The notes under the pieces are model-generated. The model saw nothing but the letters and a program-made list of their open reading frames with translations, did not search any database and was not told the origin of the DNA. Both the position numbers and the translations under genes were made by a program. Below, piece after piece: positions 1-8,985 of a DNA stretch of 64,000 bases. The DNA is from Roseiarcus sp963820095. Lineage in GTDB: Bacteria; Pseudomonadota; Alphaproteobacteria; Rhizobiales; Beijerinckiaceae. How positions within the stretch are numbered: the stretch's first letter is position 1; each line of letters starts with the position of its first letter. The stretch spans positions 124,001 through 188,000 of the forward strand of contig CAWFZA010000018.1 of the NCBI GenBank assembly GCA_963820095.1, in the 5' to 3' direction.

Positions 1-541
1 TGAGCCGACATTTTGGCTCGTGCGCGAAGGCGGTGACAAGAGCATGGTGGCGATGATGGCGAGCGCCAGAGGCCGCTCGCGATGGGCGCGCCGACGCGGC
101 GGCGCACCGGCTTCAGGCGAGGCGGTGTTCGTCGGTCGCCAGACCTCGACGGGTTGGCGGATGCTCCGCGCTTCTTCGGCAGCGACTTCGAGAGCTTTTT
201 TAAAAGCTCCCCTGTTCGGCGGTCGCTGCTTTCGGATTTCTCGGGCGCGGCGCCTGGATCGACCAGCGCAGCTTCTTCAAGGCTTCCCAGCCGCGCGGCG
301 CATGGACATGCTCAAGCCCGAGACGCGCCGCGATCCAGAGCGCAACCTTCGGTCCGCTCCATTGGCCTCCCCGTCCGGCGGAGTGCGCAGACGCTCGCGC
401 AAAGCCTCAAGGTCGTCGTCAGACAGAAGCGGACGCGCGCCTCGGTTGCCGCGCCGCAGATCGCCAAGCGCCTCGGCGCCATGGCGCGCATAACGCTGGT
501 TATAGCGCTAGGTGTTGGGAGCGAAATCTCGGAGCTTCGTG
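1..541 (-). pseudogene. IS630-family transposase remnant, cut by the window edge
   Basis: Read on the minus strand, the stretch encodes the middle of an IS630-type transposase: a helix-turn-helix tail with GAEALGDLRRG, then LSDDDLEALRERL, then WIAARLGLEHVH and WEALKKLRWSIQAPRPR. The DDE-core motif EVW..TDEHRL..LKPVRRRV follows near base 130. From there it slips frame several times, and the slips look like lost bases in short G/C runs compared with the family sequence I remember. The C-terminal half would lie left of base 1. No intact start or open frame survives, so it is a decayed insertion sequence. The family call is from recognised motifs; the exact element cannot be named. Confidence 0.75.
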
Positions 542-557
542 GGCGGGCCGCAAGGCG

Positions 558-737
558 TCCTGGCCGGGCTTGACCCGGCCATCCACGCGATCGGGCGCGT
601 TAACCGCCCGCGGGTGGGCGGAAAAGCTAAGCAATACAGAGCATTGCCTTTGTCGGTCTCGCAGGGTCGCGGGGGGAATGGCGGACTCGTCTCTGCCGGC
701 GGCGTGGCGTGGATGGCCCGGTCGAGCCCGGCCAGGA
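558..737. repeat. Imperfect inverted repeat of rhizobial intergenic type
   Basis: Two 30-base arms (558-587 and 708-737) are reverse complements with two mismatches, separated by about 120 bases. In translation each arm gives the phrase LAGLDPAIHA or its antisense MAGSSPART, known as a spurious peptide from a widespread palindromic repeat of Rhizobiales genomes. Overlapping open frames here are products of the repeat, not genes. The transcript could fold into a long stem. Confidence 0.7.
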
Positions 738-870
738 CGAGAAAAGTTCGGCGCGCAATGGGCGAGGAGGCGAAACAACAGCTCACCGCTATAAAGTCGA
801 CATTTTGTTGCAGAAAATCAGAATTTAGCTTATAGATATTCCTTCATTCACTATCGACCGACGGACCCTC

Positions 871-1377
871 ATGACCGAAGATCAAGAAGGCAAGCCCCCT
901 CGCGCGCGCGAACGGGCTGCGGCGAAGGCGCGCAAAAAGGCGAAGCTCGCCTGGAGGCAGAGCTCGTTCGAACTGCTGGCCTCCGGCTTCAGTCTCGCGC
1001 AGATCGCCGAAGCCCGCAACGTCAGCGTCCGGACGATCCGGCGTGAGATCAATTCCGTCATCGCCTGCCGCCGGCTCGATGCGCCCGAGCGCTACGTCCA
1101 CCTGCAGGTCGCGAGGCTGACCAAGGCGCTGAGGGTGGCGGATGTCGCGCTCGAGAGCGGCGACCTGAAAGCCGTGCGCGCACTCGTTTACGTTGTGTCG
1201 GCGATGGACCGCTATCATGGGTTGAGATTTCCCGCGGACCGCAGCCCCGCTCCGCCCGAACCATTCGAACTGGATGCTCCGACCACGCACAAGCCGCCGC
1301 TCAAGCTGTTCCACGCCGCCGCGCCTCTCGAAGAGGCTCCGGAAGAATCGCAAACACTGACAGTTTTACGCGCCTAA
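871..1377 (+). CDS. Small helix-turn-helix protein of unknown function
   Basis: A 168-residue protein. The N-terminus is strongly basic (Arg/Lys/Ala, residues 5-30). A clear helix-turn-helix at about residues 45-70 (GFSLAQIAEARNVSVRTIRR) resembles sigma-70 region 4/LuxR-like or phage terminase small-subunit recognition helices. The C-terminal third is proline-rich and probably disordered. An AT-rich stretch just upstream (about 795-850, with TATAGATATT) is a plausible promoter. It stands alone between a repeat and the convergent parC. I do not recognise a named family; a DNA-binding role is inferred from the HTH only. Confidence 0.6.
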   Translation: MTEDQEGKPPRARERAAAKARKKAKLAWRQSSFELLASGFSLAQIAEARNVSVRTIRREINSVIACRRLDAPERYVHLQVARLTKALRVADVALESGDLKAVRALVYVVSAMDRYHGLRFPADRSPAPPEPFELDAPTTHKPPLKLFHAAAPLEEAPEESQTLTVLRA

Positions 1378-1433
1378 GCCATTGGAAACGCTCGACCCCG
1401 ACCAGAAGTGCGCGCTCGCCGGCCGGCCGGGCG

Positions 1434-3691
1434 CTATCCCTCGAACTTATTGTTCTTCGGAAAGCCCTTCGGCGGCAGGCGGCCGGCCTCGGCGCGATTG
1501 CCGATCCAGTCGTTGAGCTCGGGCTTAACGACCGTGAACGTGCGCCCGGCCGAGTCGCGCCAGGTGAGGCCGTCTCGAAGTGCGAAGACCTTCGCGTCGG
1601 AAAGGCCGCCGTCCTTGTAGCGTTGAAGCCGCGTGCCCTTGCCGCGCGCCATTTCGTTGAGCTGCGCGAACGGGAACACGAGGAGCTTGCGATTCTGCCC
1701 CATGATCGCGACATGGTCGCCGACTGCGGAAACGATCAACGCAGCTGTGGCCGGCGCGGTCACGTTGAGCACCGCCCTGCCCTTGCGGGTGGATGACAGT
1801 AGCTCGTCGTCGCCGACGATGAAGCCGTTGCCGTCGCTCGAGGCGATCAAGGCGCTTCATGCCGCCCATGTAAGCCCAGACCGCGACGATCGAAGCGCTT
1901 TCGTCGATGTCGGCCATGAGACGGATCGGCTCGCCCTGCCCTCGCCCGCCTGGCAATTTGGAGGCGTCGAGCGTGAACACCTTGCCGTCGCTCGCCAGCA
2001 CCAAAATCTTCGAGGTCGTCTCGGCGAAGAACGAAGTCTGCAAGCCGTCGTCGCCTTTGAACGTGGCGGTGGCGAGATCGGCGACCTGGCCCTTCATCGC
2101 GCGGATCCAGCCCTTCTGCGACACCACGATGGTCAGCGGCTCCCGCTCGATCATCGCCTGGGCCAAGTCGGCGACGATGACATCGGGCGCGGCCTCGAAA
2201 CTTGTGCGCCGCCGGCCGAGCGCGGTGTCGGGCCCGAACTTCTTTTTAACGTCGCGGATCTCGACCGCGATCATCTGCCATTGCTTCTTTTCGCTCGCGA
2301 GCAGCGCCTCGATCGTCGCCTTCTCACGTGCGAGCTCGTCCTGCTCCTTGCGCAGCGCCATTTCCTCGAGGCGGCGCAGGCTTCTGAGCCGCGTGTCGAG
2401 CACGTAGACAGCCTGCAGCTCGGTCAAACTGAAGCGAGCCTTCAGCGCTTCTTTCGGATCATCGTCCTCGCGAACGATGCGGATGACCTCGTCGAGATTG
2501 AGAAAGACAATGATCATGCCGGCGAGCAGCTCGAGCCGCTTGTCGATCGCCGCCAGGCGGTGACGCGAGCGGCGCACCAGAACGTTTCGGCGATGGTCGA
2601 GCCATTGCCTGAGCGCTTCGCCGAGCGAGACGACCTTGGGCGTCACGCCGTCGACCAGCACGTTCATGTTGACCGAGACCCGAGCCTCGAGCTCGGTCAG
2701 CCTGAACAGGGATTCCATCAGCGTCTCGGGCTCGACCGTGCGGCTCTTTGGCTCGAGGACGATCCGCACGTCCTCAGTCGACTCGTCGCGGACGTCGGCG
2801 AGCAGCGGGATTTTCCGCTCGTTGAGAAGATTGGCGATCTGCTCGATCAGGCGCGACTTCTGGACGCCGTAGGGGATCTGCGTGACGACCGCGACCCAAC
2901 CGCCGCGGCCGGTATCCTCCTTCGCCCAGCGCGCCCGCACTCGAAAGGCGCCGCGGCCCGTGCGGTAGGTTTCGATGATCGCGGCGCTTCTCGTCGATGA
3001 CGACGCCGCCGGTCGGGAAATCCGGACCCGGCACGAAGGTCGCGAGCGCTTCGGCGTCGGCCTCGGGATGGGCGATGAGATAGAGCGCGGCGTCGCAAAG
3101 CTCAGCGATGTTGTGCGGCGGAATCGACGTCGCCATGCCGACCGCGATGCCCTGCGCGCCGTTGGCGAGCAGGTTCGGCACGGCGGAGGGCATGACGATC
3201 GGCTCTTTCGTGTCGCCCGAGTAATTGTCGCGCCAATCGACCGAGTCCTCCTCGACGCCCTCCATGATCAGGCGCGCGACGTCGGTCATCCGCGCCTCGG
3301 TGTAGCGATAAGCCGCGGCGTTATCGCCATCGATATTGCCGAAATTGCCCTGACCCTCGATGAGCGGGTAGCGCGAGACGAAGTCCTGCGCGAGACGCAC
3401 CAGCGCCTCGTAGATCGCCTGGTCGCCATGCGGATGGAACGAGCCCATCACGTCGCCGACGATCTTCGCGCATTTCTTGAACGCCGAGCCGGGGTCCAGC
3501 CTCAAAATGTGCATGCCGTACAGAATGCGGCGGTGCACCGGCTTAAGTCCGTCGCGAGCGTCGGGCAGCGCCCGGCCCATGATGGTCGAGAGGGCATAGG
3601 CGAGGTAGCGCTCCTCGAGCGCGTCGCGCAGCTTGACCTCGATCGGCTCGGGGAACGGAGGAGGCGGGGCCGGCGGAACATGTTTGGCCAT
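1434..3691 (-). CDS. parC: DNA topoisomerase IV subunit A, frame broken twice
   Basis: Type IIA topoisomerase DNA-cleavage subunit, which decatenates daughter chromosomes together with ParE. From the ATG at 3691 the N-terminus carries the ParC/GyrA breakage-reunion domain: RDGLKPVHRRIL, FHPHGD and catalytic Tyr130 in RYTEARM. The C-terminal propeller ends at 1434. The frame shifts near 2987 and near 1850. The span of 2258 bases is 3x752+2, so removing one base at each break restores about 751 residues, the usual ParC length. Both flanks of each break are free of stops and well conserved. For an essential gene this points to sequence errors rather than loss. The residue at the classical quinolone-resistance Ser position is Gln91, probably natural for the lineage. 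Confidence 0.9.
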
Positions 3692-4325
3692 GGATGGGGG
3701 GTTATCCCGGGCTTTGAGTTCGCGGCAAGGCCGGAGGCCAAGGGTTAAGAATGACACCGCGGCCGCGCTGCGGGCGACTTGCCGGGGCATTTCCGGGCCG
3801 TCGCCCTGCCGGGATGGGCCTTTCTCGGCGCAACTAAGCGCGAATTCGAGCAGCGCGCGCCAGGAGGGGCGACTGTCGAGCCGGGCCGCCGAACCACGCC
3901 TTCGGCGCCCTCTGAGGATCAAGGGGCCTTCGGGAACATCTCCTGAACGAGCGAATTCTTTAGCCAACGTGCGCCGGGGTTGGCGGCACGACGGAGCTGC
4001 ACAAAATTGGGCGATTCTCGATTGCTCAGTTCAACGGCAACGCCTTCGCCCGCCATCATCGACGCAGGGCAAAGGCGGATTTGCTGGGGTTCGATCCCGG
4101 CGTTCCGCTTTGCCCTCACAGCCGAACACCTGGGTGAACTCCTTCAAATTGCCGTGAAGTCCCGCTTGCCAACTGGACCGTTCTCGCAGCGGTATTACAT
4201 TACTGAGTTGAGCCCGCGGCATGAAACTTGCTACGGCTAGGTTCAGCGTGGACTTGAGTTGAAAGGAGGAAGACTCCCAGGGATTCGGCATCACTCTACT
4301 TGGTAACCCGAATAAGGGGACTGAG
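3692..4325. other. Spacer of about 630 bases with no recognisable gene
   Basis: Upstream of parC and upstream of the small secreted protein gene. I read all frames and found no homology-like protein. Short open frames are shadows with arginine/serine-rich composition. The last 100 bases are less GC-rich and probably hold the promoter of the downstream gene. Confidence 0.5.
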
Positions 4326-4643
4326 ATGCTTGCTCGAATCGCTGGCCTATTGCTTGCCTTGTCTGCTACCAGCGCAGAAGCGCACAACTATTGGTCTGAC
4401 GGGAAAGCTGTTCCCGACTGGGTCAAGGCTTCGTGCTGCGGCCCAGCAGATGCCCATCATCTTCGACCGGACCAGGTGCACCGGATTTCCGACGACTTTT
4501 ATGCTGTCGACGGTTATGTTCGTCGTATCCCCGTCGGCGAGGCGTTGCCCAGTCAGGACGGCGACTACTGGATCTTCTATCGCGATGACGGGAGCGGGAT
4601 GCAGTCGGGAGTTGACCGCTTCTTTGTGCCGATGGCCTTCTGA
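4326..4643 (+). CDS. Small secreted protein with conserved CCGPADAHHL motif
   Basis: A 105-residue protein with a short signal peptide (about residues 1-19, cleavage after AEA), so probably periplasmic. The mature part has DGKAVPDWVKASCCGPADAHHL-type sequence with a vicinal Cys pair and a His pair, then an aromatic-rich DGDYWIFYRDDG segment. I recall similar small exported proteins of unknown function in rhizobial genomes. The Cys-Cys and His-His pairs could bind a metal, but that is a guess. A purine-rich AGGGGACTGAG lies directly before the ATG. No partner gene is adjacent. Confidence 0.7.
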   Translation: MLARIAGLLLALSATSAEAHNYWSDGKAVPDWVKASCCGPADAHHLRPDQVHRISDDFYAVDGYVRRIPVGEALPSQDGDYWIFYRDDGSGMQSGVDRFFVPMAF

Positions 4644-4987
4644 CGAGCCCGTAGGAGCACGCGTGTCGAAGGATTTCCAGCGGGCGGCGCTGTCGTCCGC
4701 CCTTCGATCGCGCCTTCGATACGGATGCTCCGCATCGCCCTAAGAATGAGGCCGGTGGATCAGCGTCGGCAATTTGGCCCGCCTTGGCGGCTCCCCACGG
4801 CCGGTAGTTCGGCGCGGGCGCGCGCGCTTTCCTGTTCGGTCTGCCAGCCAAGGGGATGACGCGCCGCCTCCGGACCCTTACATACCGGGCGCGCGGCCGG
4901 AAGAGGTTCGCGGCCCCGGCCCGCGAGCGGCGCCGTCGCCTCGCCCCAACCCCTCCACGAGCGCGCCCATAAGGGGGAGAGCCGGCG
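4644..4987. other. Spacer of about 340 bases
   Basis: Between the small secreted protein gene and the ABC-2 transporter. No gene is visible. Its last 20 bases contain a strong purine-rich ribosome binding site (GGGGGAGAG) for the ATPase that starts at 4988. Confidence 0.5.
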
Positions 4988-5914
4988 ATGCCGCCGATGA
5001 TATCGATCGCCGGGGTGACCAAGCGCTATAAGTCGGGCCTCGTCGCGCTCGAGGCGGTCGATCTGGAAATCGCCAAGGGTGAGATTTTCGCCCTGCTGGG
5101 TCCAAACGGCGCCGGCAAGACGACGCTGATCGGGGTCGTCTGTGGCTCCGTGTCGATGACCTCGGGCCAGGTCCTGATCGACGGCCACGACGTGGTCCGC
5201 GAGTATCGCGCCGCGAGGTCGATCGTCGGGCTCGTGCCGCAAGAGATCGCCCTCGACATTTTCACCACCGTCCATAGAGCGGCGACTTTCAGTCGCGGGC
5301 TTTTCGGAAAGCCGCCCGACCCCGCCTATATCGAACAGCTGCTGCGGGACCTTTCGTTGTGGGAGAAGCGCGACAGCCGAATCGTCGAATTGTCGGGCGG
5401 CATGAAACGGCGGGTCATGATCGCCAAGGCGCTGGCCCATGAGCCAGACGTGCTGTTCCTCGACGAGCCGACGGCAGGGGTCGACGTCAACCTGCGGCGC
5501 GACATGTGGGCGCTCGTTCGGCGCCTCCGCAGCCAAGGCGTGACGGTCATTCTGACCACGCACTATATCGAAGAGGCCGAGGAGATGGCGGACCGGGTCG
5601 GCGTCATCAACAAGGGCCGGATTGTTCTGGTGGACGAAAAGGCGGCGCTCATGCGCAAGCTCGGCAAGCGGCGCCTCACGCTCGCGCTGCAGAAGCCGTT
5701 GCCGGCGCTGCCCAAGGAGCTCGAGGGCTGGCCGATCGAGCTCGAGGACCAGGGCCGGCGCCTCTCCTATCGCTTCGACGCGGCGGCCGAGGACACGGGC
5801 GTTCCAACGCTCTTGCGTCGCCTGAACGAGATCGGCGTCGATTTCCATGACCTCGAAACCAGCACAACCACGCTCGAGGATATTTTCGTCGACCTCGTTG
5901 GGCGCGCGGCGTGA
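4988..5914 (+). CDS. ABC-2 type transporter ATP-binding protein (YadG-like)
   Basis: A 308-residue nucleotide-binding subunit. It has Walker A GPNGAGKTT (about residues 38-46), a Q-loop at VPQEIAL, signature LSGGMKRRV, Walker B VLFLDEP and the switch His in LTTHYIEEAEEMADR. The C-terminal extension of about 90 residues ends in TTTLEDIFVDLVGR, typical of the NodI/YadG/DrrA group that pairs with ABC-2 membrane proteins. ATP hydrolysis on the cytoplasmic face would drive export of an unknown substrate. A strong GGGGGAGAG ribosome site sits 7 bases before the ATG. Its stop overlaps the permease start by four bases, so the two genes are translationally coupled. Confidence 0.9.
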   Translation: MPPMISIAGVTKRYKSGLVALEAVDLEIAKGEIFALLGPNGAGKTTLIGVVCGSVSMTSGQVLIDGHDVVREYRAARSIVGLVPQEIALDIFTTVHRAATFSRGLFGKPPDPAYIEQLLRDLSLWEKRDSRIVELSGGMKRRVMIAKALAHEPDVLFLDEPTAGVDVNLRRDMWALVRRLRSQGVTVILTTHYIEEAEEMADRVGVINKGRIVLVDEKAALMRKLGKRRLTLALQKPLPALPKELEGWPIELEDQGRRLSYRFDAAAEDTGVPTLLRRLNEIGVDFHDLETSTTTLEDIFVDLVGRAA

Positions 5915-6687
5915 GCGTTTCGGCAGTCAACCTGAGCGGCGTCTGGGCGATTTACCGCTCGGAAATGCAGCGCACCCAGCGCACCATTCTCCAGAGCGTC
6001 GCGACGCCCGTCATCACCACGGCGCTCTATTTCGTGGTGTTCGGAGCGGCGATCGGCGGACGCATTCGCGAGGTGAGCGGCGTGAGCTACGGCTCCTTCA
6101 TCGTCCCCGGCCTGATGATGCTTTCGCTGCTCACGCAGAGCATCTCCAACGCTTCGATCGGGATCTACTTCCCGAAATTCACTGGCCAGATCTACGAGCT
6201 CCTGTCGGCGCCGCTGTCGGCGATCGAGGCGGTTTGCGCTTATGTCGGCGCTGCGTCGACCAAGTCGATCGTCATCGGGCTGATCATTCTCACGACCGCG
6301 TCGCTGTTGGTGCCGGTGCGCATCGAGCATCCATTTTGGATGATCGCCTTTCTCGCGCTGACCTCCGTCGCCTTCAGCCTGTTCGGCTTCATCATCGGCA
6401 TCTGGGCGAAGAACTTCGAGCAGCTTGCGGTCATCCCTTCGCTGGTGGTGACGCCGCTCACGTTTCTCGGCGGCGCGTTCTACTCGATCGACATGCTCCC
6501 GCCATTCTGGCGCACGGTCAGCCTGTTCAATCCGGTCGTCTATCTCATCAGCGGCTTCCGCTGGAGCTTCTATGGCCAGGGCGACGTCAGCGTCGCGGCG
6601 AGCCTCGGGTTCACGGCGCTGTTCATCGCCGTGTGCCTTGCGATTCTCGCGTGGATCTTCCGCACGGGGTGGCGGCTCAAGCCGTGA
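5911..6687 (+). CDS. ABC-2 type transporter permease (YadH-like)
   Basis: A 258-residue membrane protein with about six hydrophobic segments and the ABC-2 C-terminal motif region GGAFYSIDMLPPFWRTVSLFNP (residues about 190-211, cited as key residues G190-P211). It starts with GTG inside the ATPase stop codon (GTGA overlap). It is the channel half of the preceding ATPase and probably exports a polysaccharide-like, drug-like or lipid substrate. The substrate cannot be told from sequence. The gene ends just before the insertion-sequence debris. Confidence 0.9.
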   Translation: MSVSAVNLSGVWAIYRSEMQRTQRTILQSVATPVITTALYFVVFGAAIGGRIREVSGVSYGSFIVPGLMMLSLLTQSISNASIGIYFPKFTGQIYELLSAPLSAIEAVCAYVGAASTKSIVIGLIILTTASLLVPVRIEHPFWMIAFLALTSVAFSLFGFIIGIWAKNFEQLAVIPSLVVTPLTFLGGAFYSIDMLPPFWRTVSLFNPVVYLISGFRWSFYGQGDVSVAASLGFTALFIAVCLAILAWIFRTGWRLKP

Positions 6688-6799
6688 TGCGCGCCTCTCT
6701 AACCGGCCAGCGCTTTCTCTCGCGTTCTACAACCTCAGGTCGAGATTGCGCCAAGCATGACGCGGGCGCGCTTCGGGCGGCGGCGAAACGATCGAAGGA

Positions 6800-7083
6800 C
6801 GGTCCGCAAGCGCGCCGACAGCTGGCTCTTGCGGCGATTACGAAGGCAGCGCACCGAGGCGGCGAAGATCGGCGGCGTGACGCTTCAGGTCGTTCGCGAT
6901 TGGGTGATGAAGTTCAACGCCGATGGACCGGAAGGGCTGATCGACCGCAAAGCTCTGGGACAGCCGCCGCGGCTGAACGACGCGCATCGCGCGGCGCTCG
7001 CCGCGATCCTCGAGAGCGCGCCGATCCCGGCGGTTCACGGCGTCGTGCGCTGGCGGATCGTCGATCTCTGCCAATGGGTGCTC
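6800..7083 (+). pseudogene. IS630-family transposase N-terminal remnant
   Basis: Plus-strand translation gives the N-terminal HTH region of an IS630 transposase: RTEAAKIGGVTLQVVRDWV, KFNADGPEGLIDRK and GVVRWRIVDLCQW. Homology stops abruptly at about 7083, where minus-strand IS110 sequence begins. The catalytic DDE part is missing. This copy differs from the remnant at the left window edge in subtype and strand, so it is an independent insertion. Confidence 0.75.
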
Positions 7084-7560
7084 GCTCAGCCATGTAGAGC
7101 AGAGCCGCGCGCGCTCCATGGATCAGCTGTCGGCGCAGGGATTTGTTGCCGCTTGCAGATCCCGAGCCGCTTTGGCTTGCCGCCAGTGGTGAACTGACGG
7201 GGAACCAGGCCGAGCCACGCGGCGAGATCGCGCCCTCTCCGCCCGACCCACGGCGGCGACAAGGGCGGATGCGACGATCGGGCCGACGCCAGGGATTGTC
7301 GTCAGCCGCGCGAGCCTCTTCGTTCTCTTTCACCAGCGGACGAACTCGGCGTCGAAAGCAGCGATCCGTCGGTCGAGCTCCGCAGGTCCGTCTATGCGCC
7401 CGTTATCGCCGCCTCGGTGCGATGGGCAAGAAACTCCCCGTCGTCGTGGCCGCGATCGCTCGTGAGATCGCCCGCGTTCCTGTGGACCATCGGACGGGAG
7501 GTTGCGCCAGCGTAACGGACGGTCTCTTCTTATCGCTGCCCAGAGCCGGGAGCGGAGCAC
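7084..7560 (-). pseudogene. IS110-family transposase C-terminal remnant
   Basis: The minus strand encodes the transposase_20 half of an IS110-type enzyme, but in several frames: ELDRRIAAFDAEFVRW (about 7335-7380), then RLTTIPGVGPIVAS-like sequence, then NKSLRRQLIHGARAALL near 7100-7150. The N-terminal DEDD catalytic domain is not recognisable. The fragment abuts the IS630 remnant without a gap, suggesting that one element inserted in the other or that a deletion joined them. Confidence 0.7.
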
Positions 7561-7989
7561 GAAGGTGGGGAACTCCCGTCGCTAGTTATGCGGCCGGGCT
7601 CGCGCCCGACGCCCGTCCTTTAGACCGAGGAAGCCCCGAGACGAAGACACGGAAGGCGGTAACCAACCCGCGGATAAGAGTTTGATTGACCGTCGTCTCT
7701 CGCTCCGCTCCCAGCTCTGCGCAGCCAAAGCCCTCTTCGCCGCCGGCCGGTCCCGCCGAGCGGCCCTCAACCACCCCTCGCCACTTGACCGCGAACATAA
7801 GAGCTAGCGCTTATGTTGGCAGGAGTTCCCGCTTTGGTTGTATCCCTGCCTGGAGCGGGCTTGCCTATTGATGGAATCCATCGTCGTGGCGAGGACCCCG
7901 TCTTGCCAAAGTCTTGGCCCCAGGTCGCAAAGCCAGTCCCAAAGCCCGGGGGTCCTCGCGATGTCGACGCCGCCCAAACGCGGCGCGCG
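7561..7989. other. Non-coding debris between IS remnants and importer A
   Basis: About 430 bases without a supportable gene. Translations are low-complexity Arg/Ser/Pro shadows. The composition is like the IS debris on its left, so part may be decayed insertion-sequence terminal DNA. Confidence 0.4.
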
Positions 7990-8985
7990 TTAAGTACGCA
8001 GTGAGCGGGCGAATATGTCAAGCGCCACCGAACCCACGATGATGCAGCCCTTCGCCAGCAGCTGGTAGTTGGTCGCGATCGCGAGCGAGTCGAAAATGTT
8101 GGCGAGTACGGCGAGGACTAGGAGCCCGATGAGCGTGCGCCACATCGCGCCCTCGCCACCAAGTAGCGAGGTACCGCCGATCACCACCACCGCGATCGTG
8201 TCGAGCGGCACATTGGCGCCCATATCGGCTTGGCCGACGCCCAGTCGCGAAGCAATGATCATTCCCCCTACGCCTGCGCACACGGCTGTCAGAACGTACG
8301 TGCTGGCCCGCAAAAGGTCGACACGCATCCCAGAGAGGCGCGCCGCCTCGTTGTTGCCGCCAATCGCATAAATGGACTGTCCGTAGGTCGACTTGGCTAA
8401 GATGAATCCGCCGGCCAACATGATCAGGGCCACGAGCCAGATCGAAATCGGCACACCGATCCAGGCCCCGGTTCCCAAATTCTGAAATGCGGGATCGTCC
8501 GGCGTGATCGGCGCTGAATGCGAGTAGATGTAAGCGATGCCGCCAAACGCCGACCCCGTGCCGAGCGTCGCGACGAATGGGTTAACCTTGAGCTTCGTAA
8601 CGATGAACCCATTAATGGCGCCGCACGCCCCGCTGACCAGGATCACTGCCAGCGCCGCGCCCCACAGGCCGATTGGGTCGGTCATGCTGGCGTAGACGCA
8701 CGCTCCAAGCGCAAACACAGCACCGACTGAAAGATCGAAGCCGCCACCAATCATTACGAACGTCATGCCGACCGCAACGATGCCGATAGGCGCGTTTTGG
8801 CTGAAGATGTTGGTGATGTTCGACAGCGAAACCAAGCGTGGATAGGCGATAGACCCGCCGATCACGAGGACAATGAACGCCCAGACCATGCCGAACTGGG
8901 CGATGAAGCTCACGATCCGCCGTCGCTCGACGCTCAGGTTAACTCGCCCTTCGAGGGTCTCCGGTTGAGTTGCGGACGTATTCAC
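7990..8985 (-). CDS. Importer A: ribose-type ABC permease (RbsC/XylH family)
   Basis: A 331-residue inner-membrane subunit with eight or more hydrophobic segments. Family landmarks are GMTFVMIGGGFDLSVGAV in the first third, KVNPFVATLG in the middle, and VVVIGGTSLLGGEG near the C-terminus, typical of the RbsC/MglC branch. It overlaps the ATPase gene upstream by four bases (ATGA). It is last in a three-gene operon (binding protein, ATPase, permease). The sugar or sugar-like substrate is unknown. Confidence 0.92.
   Translation of the reverse strand: MNTSATQPETLEGRVNLSVERRRIVSFIAQFGMVWAFIVLVIGGSIAYPRLVSLSNITNIFSQNAPIGIVAVGMTFVMIGGGFDLSVGAVFALGACVYASMTDPIGLWGAALAVILVSGACGAINGFIVTKLKVNPFVATLGTGSAFGGIAYIYSHSAPITPDDPAFQNLGTGAWIGVPISIWLVALIMLAGGFILAKSTYGQSIYAIGGNNEAARLSGMRVDLLRASTYVLTAVCAGVGGMIIASRLGVGQADMGANVPLDTIAVVVIGGTSLLGGEGAMWRTLIGLLVLAVLANIFDSLAIATNYQLLAKGCIIVGSVALDIFARSLRT

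Noticed and set aside
500..835. Open frames around 500-835 on both strands
   Set aside because: They are the known spurious translations of the palindromic repeat.
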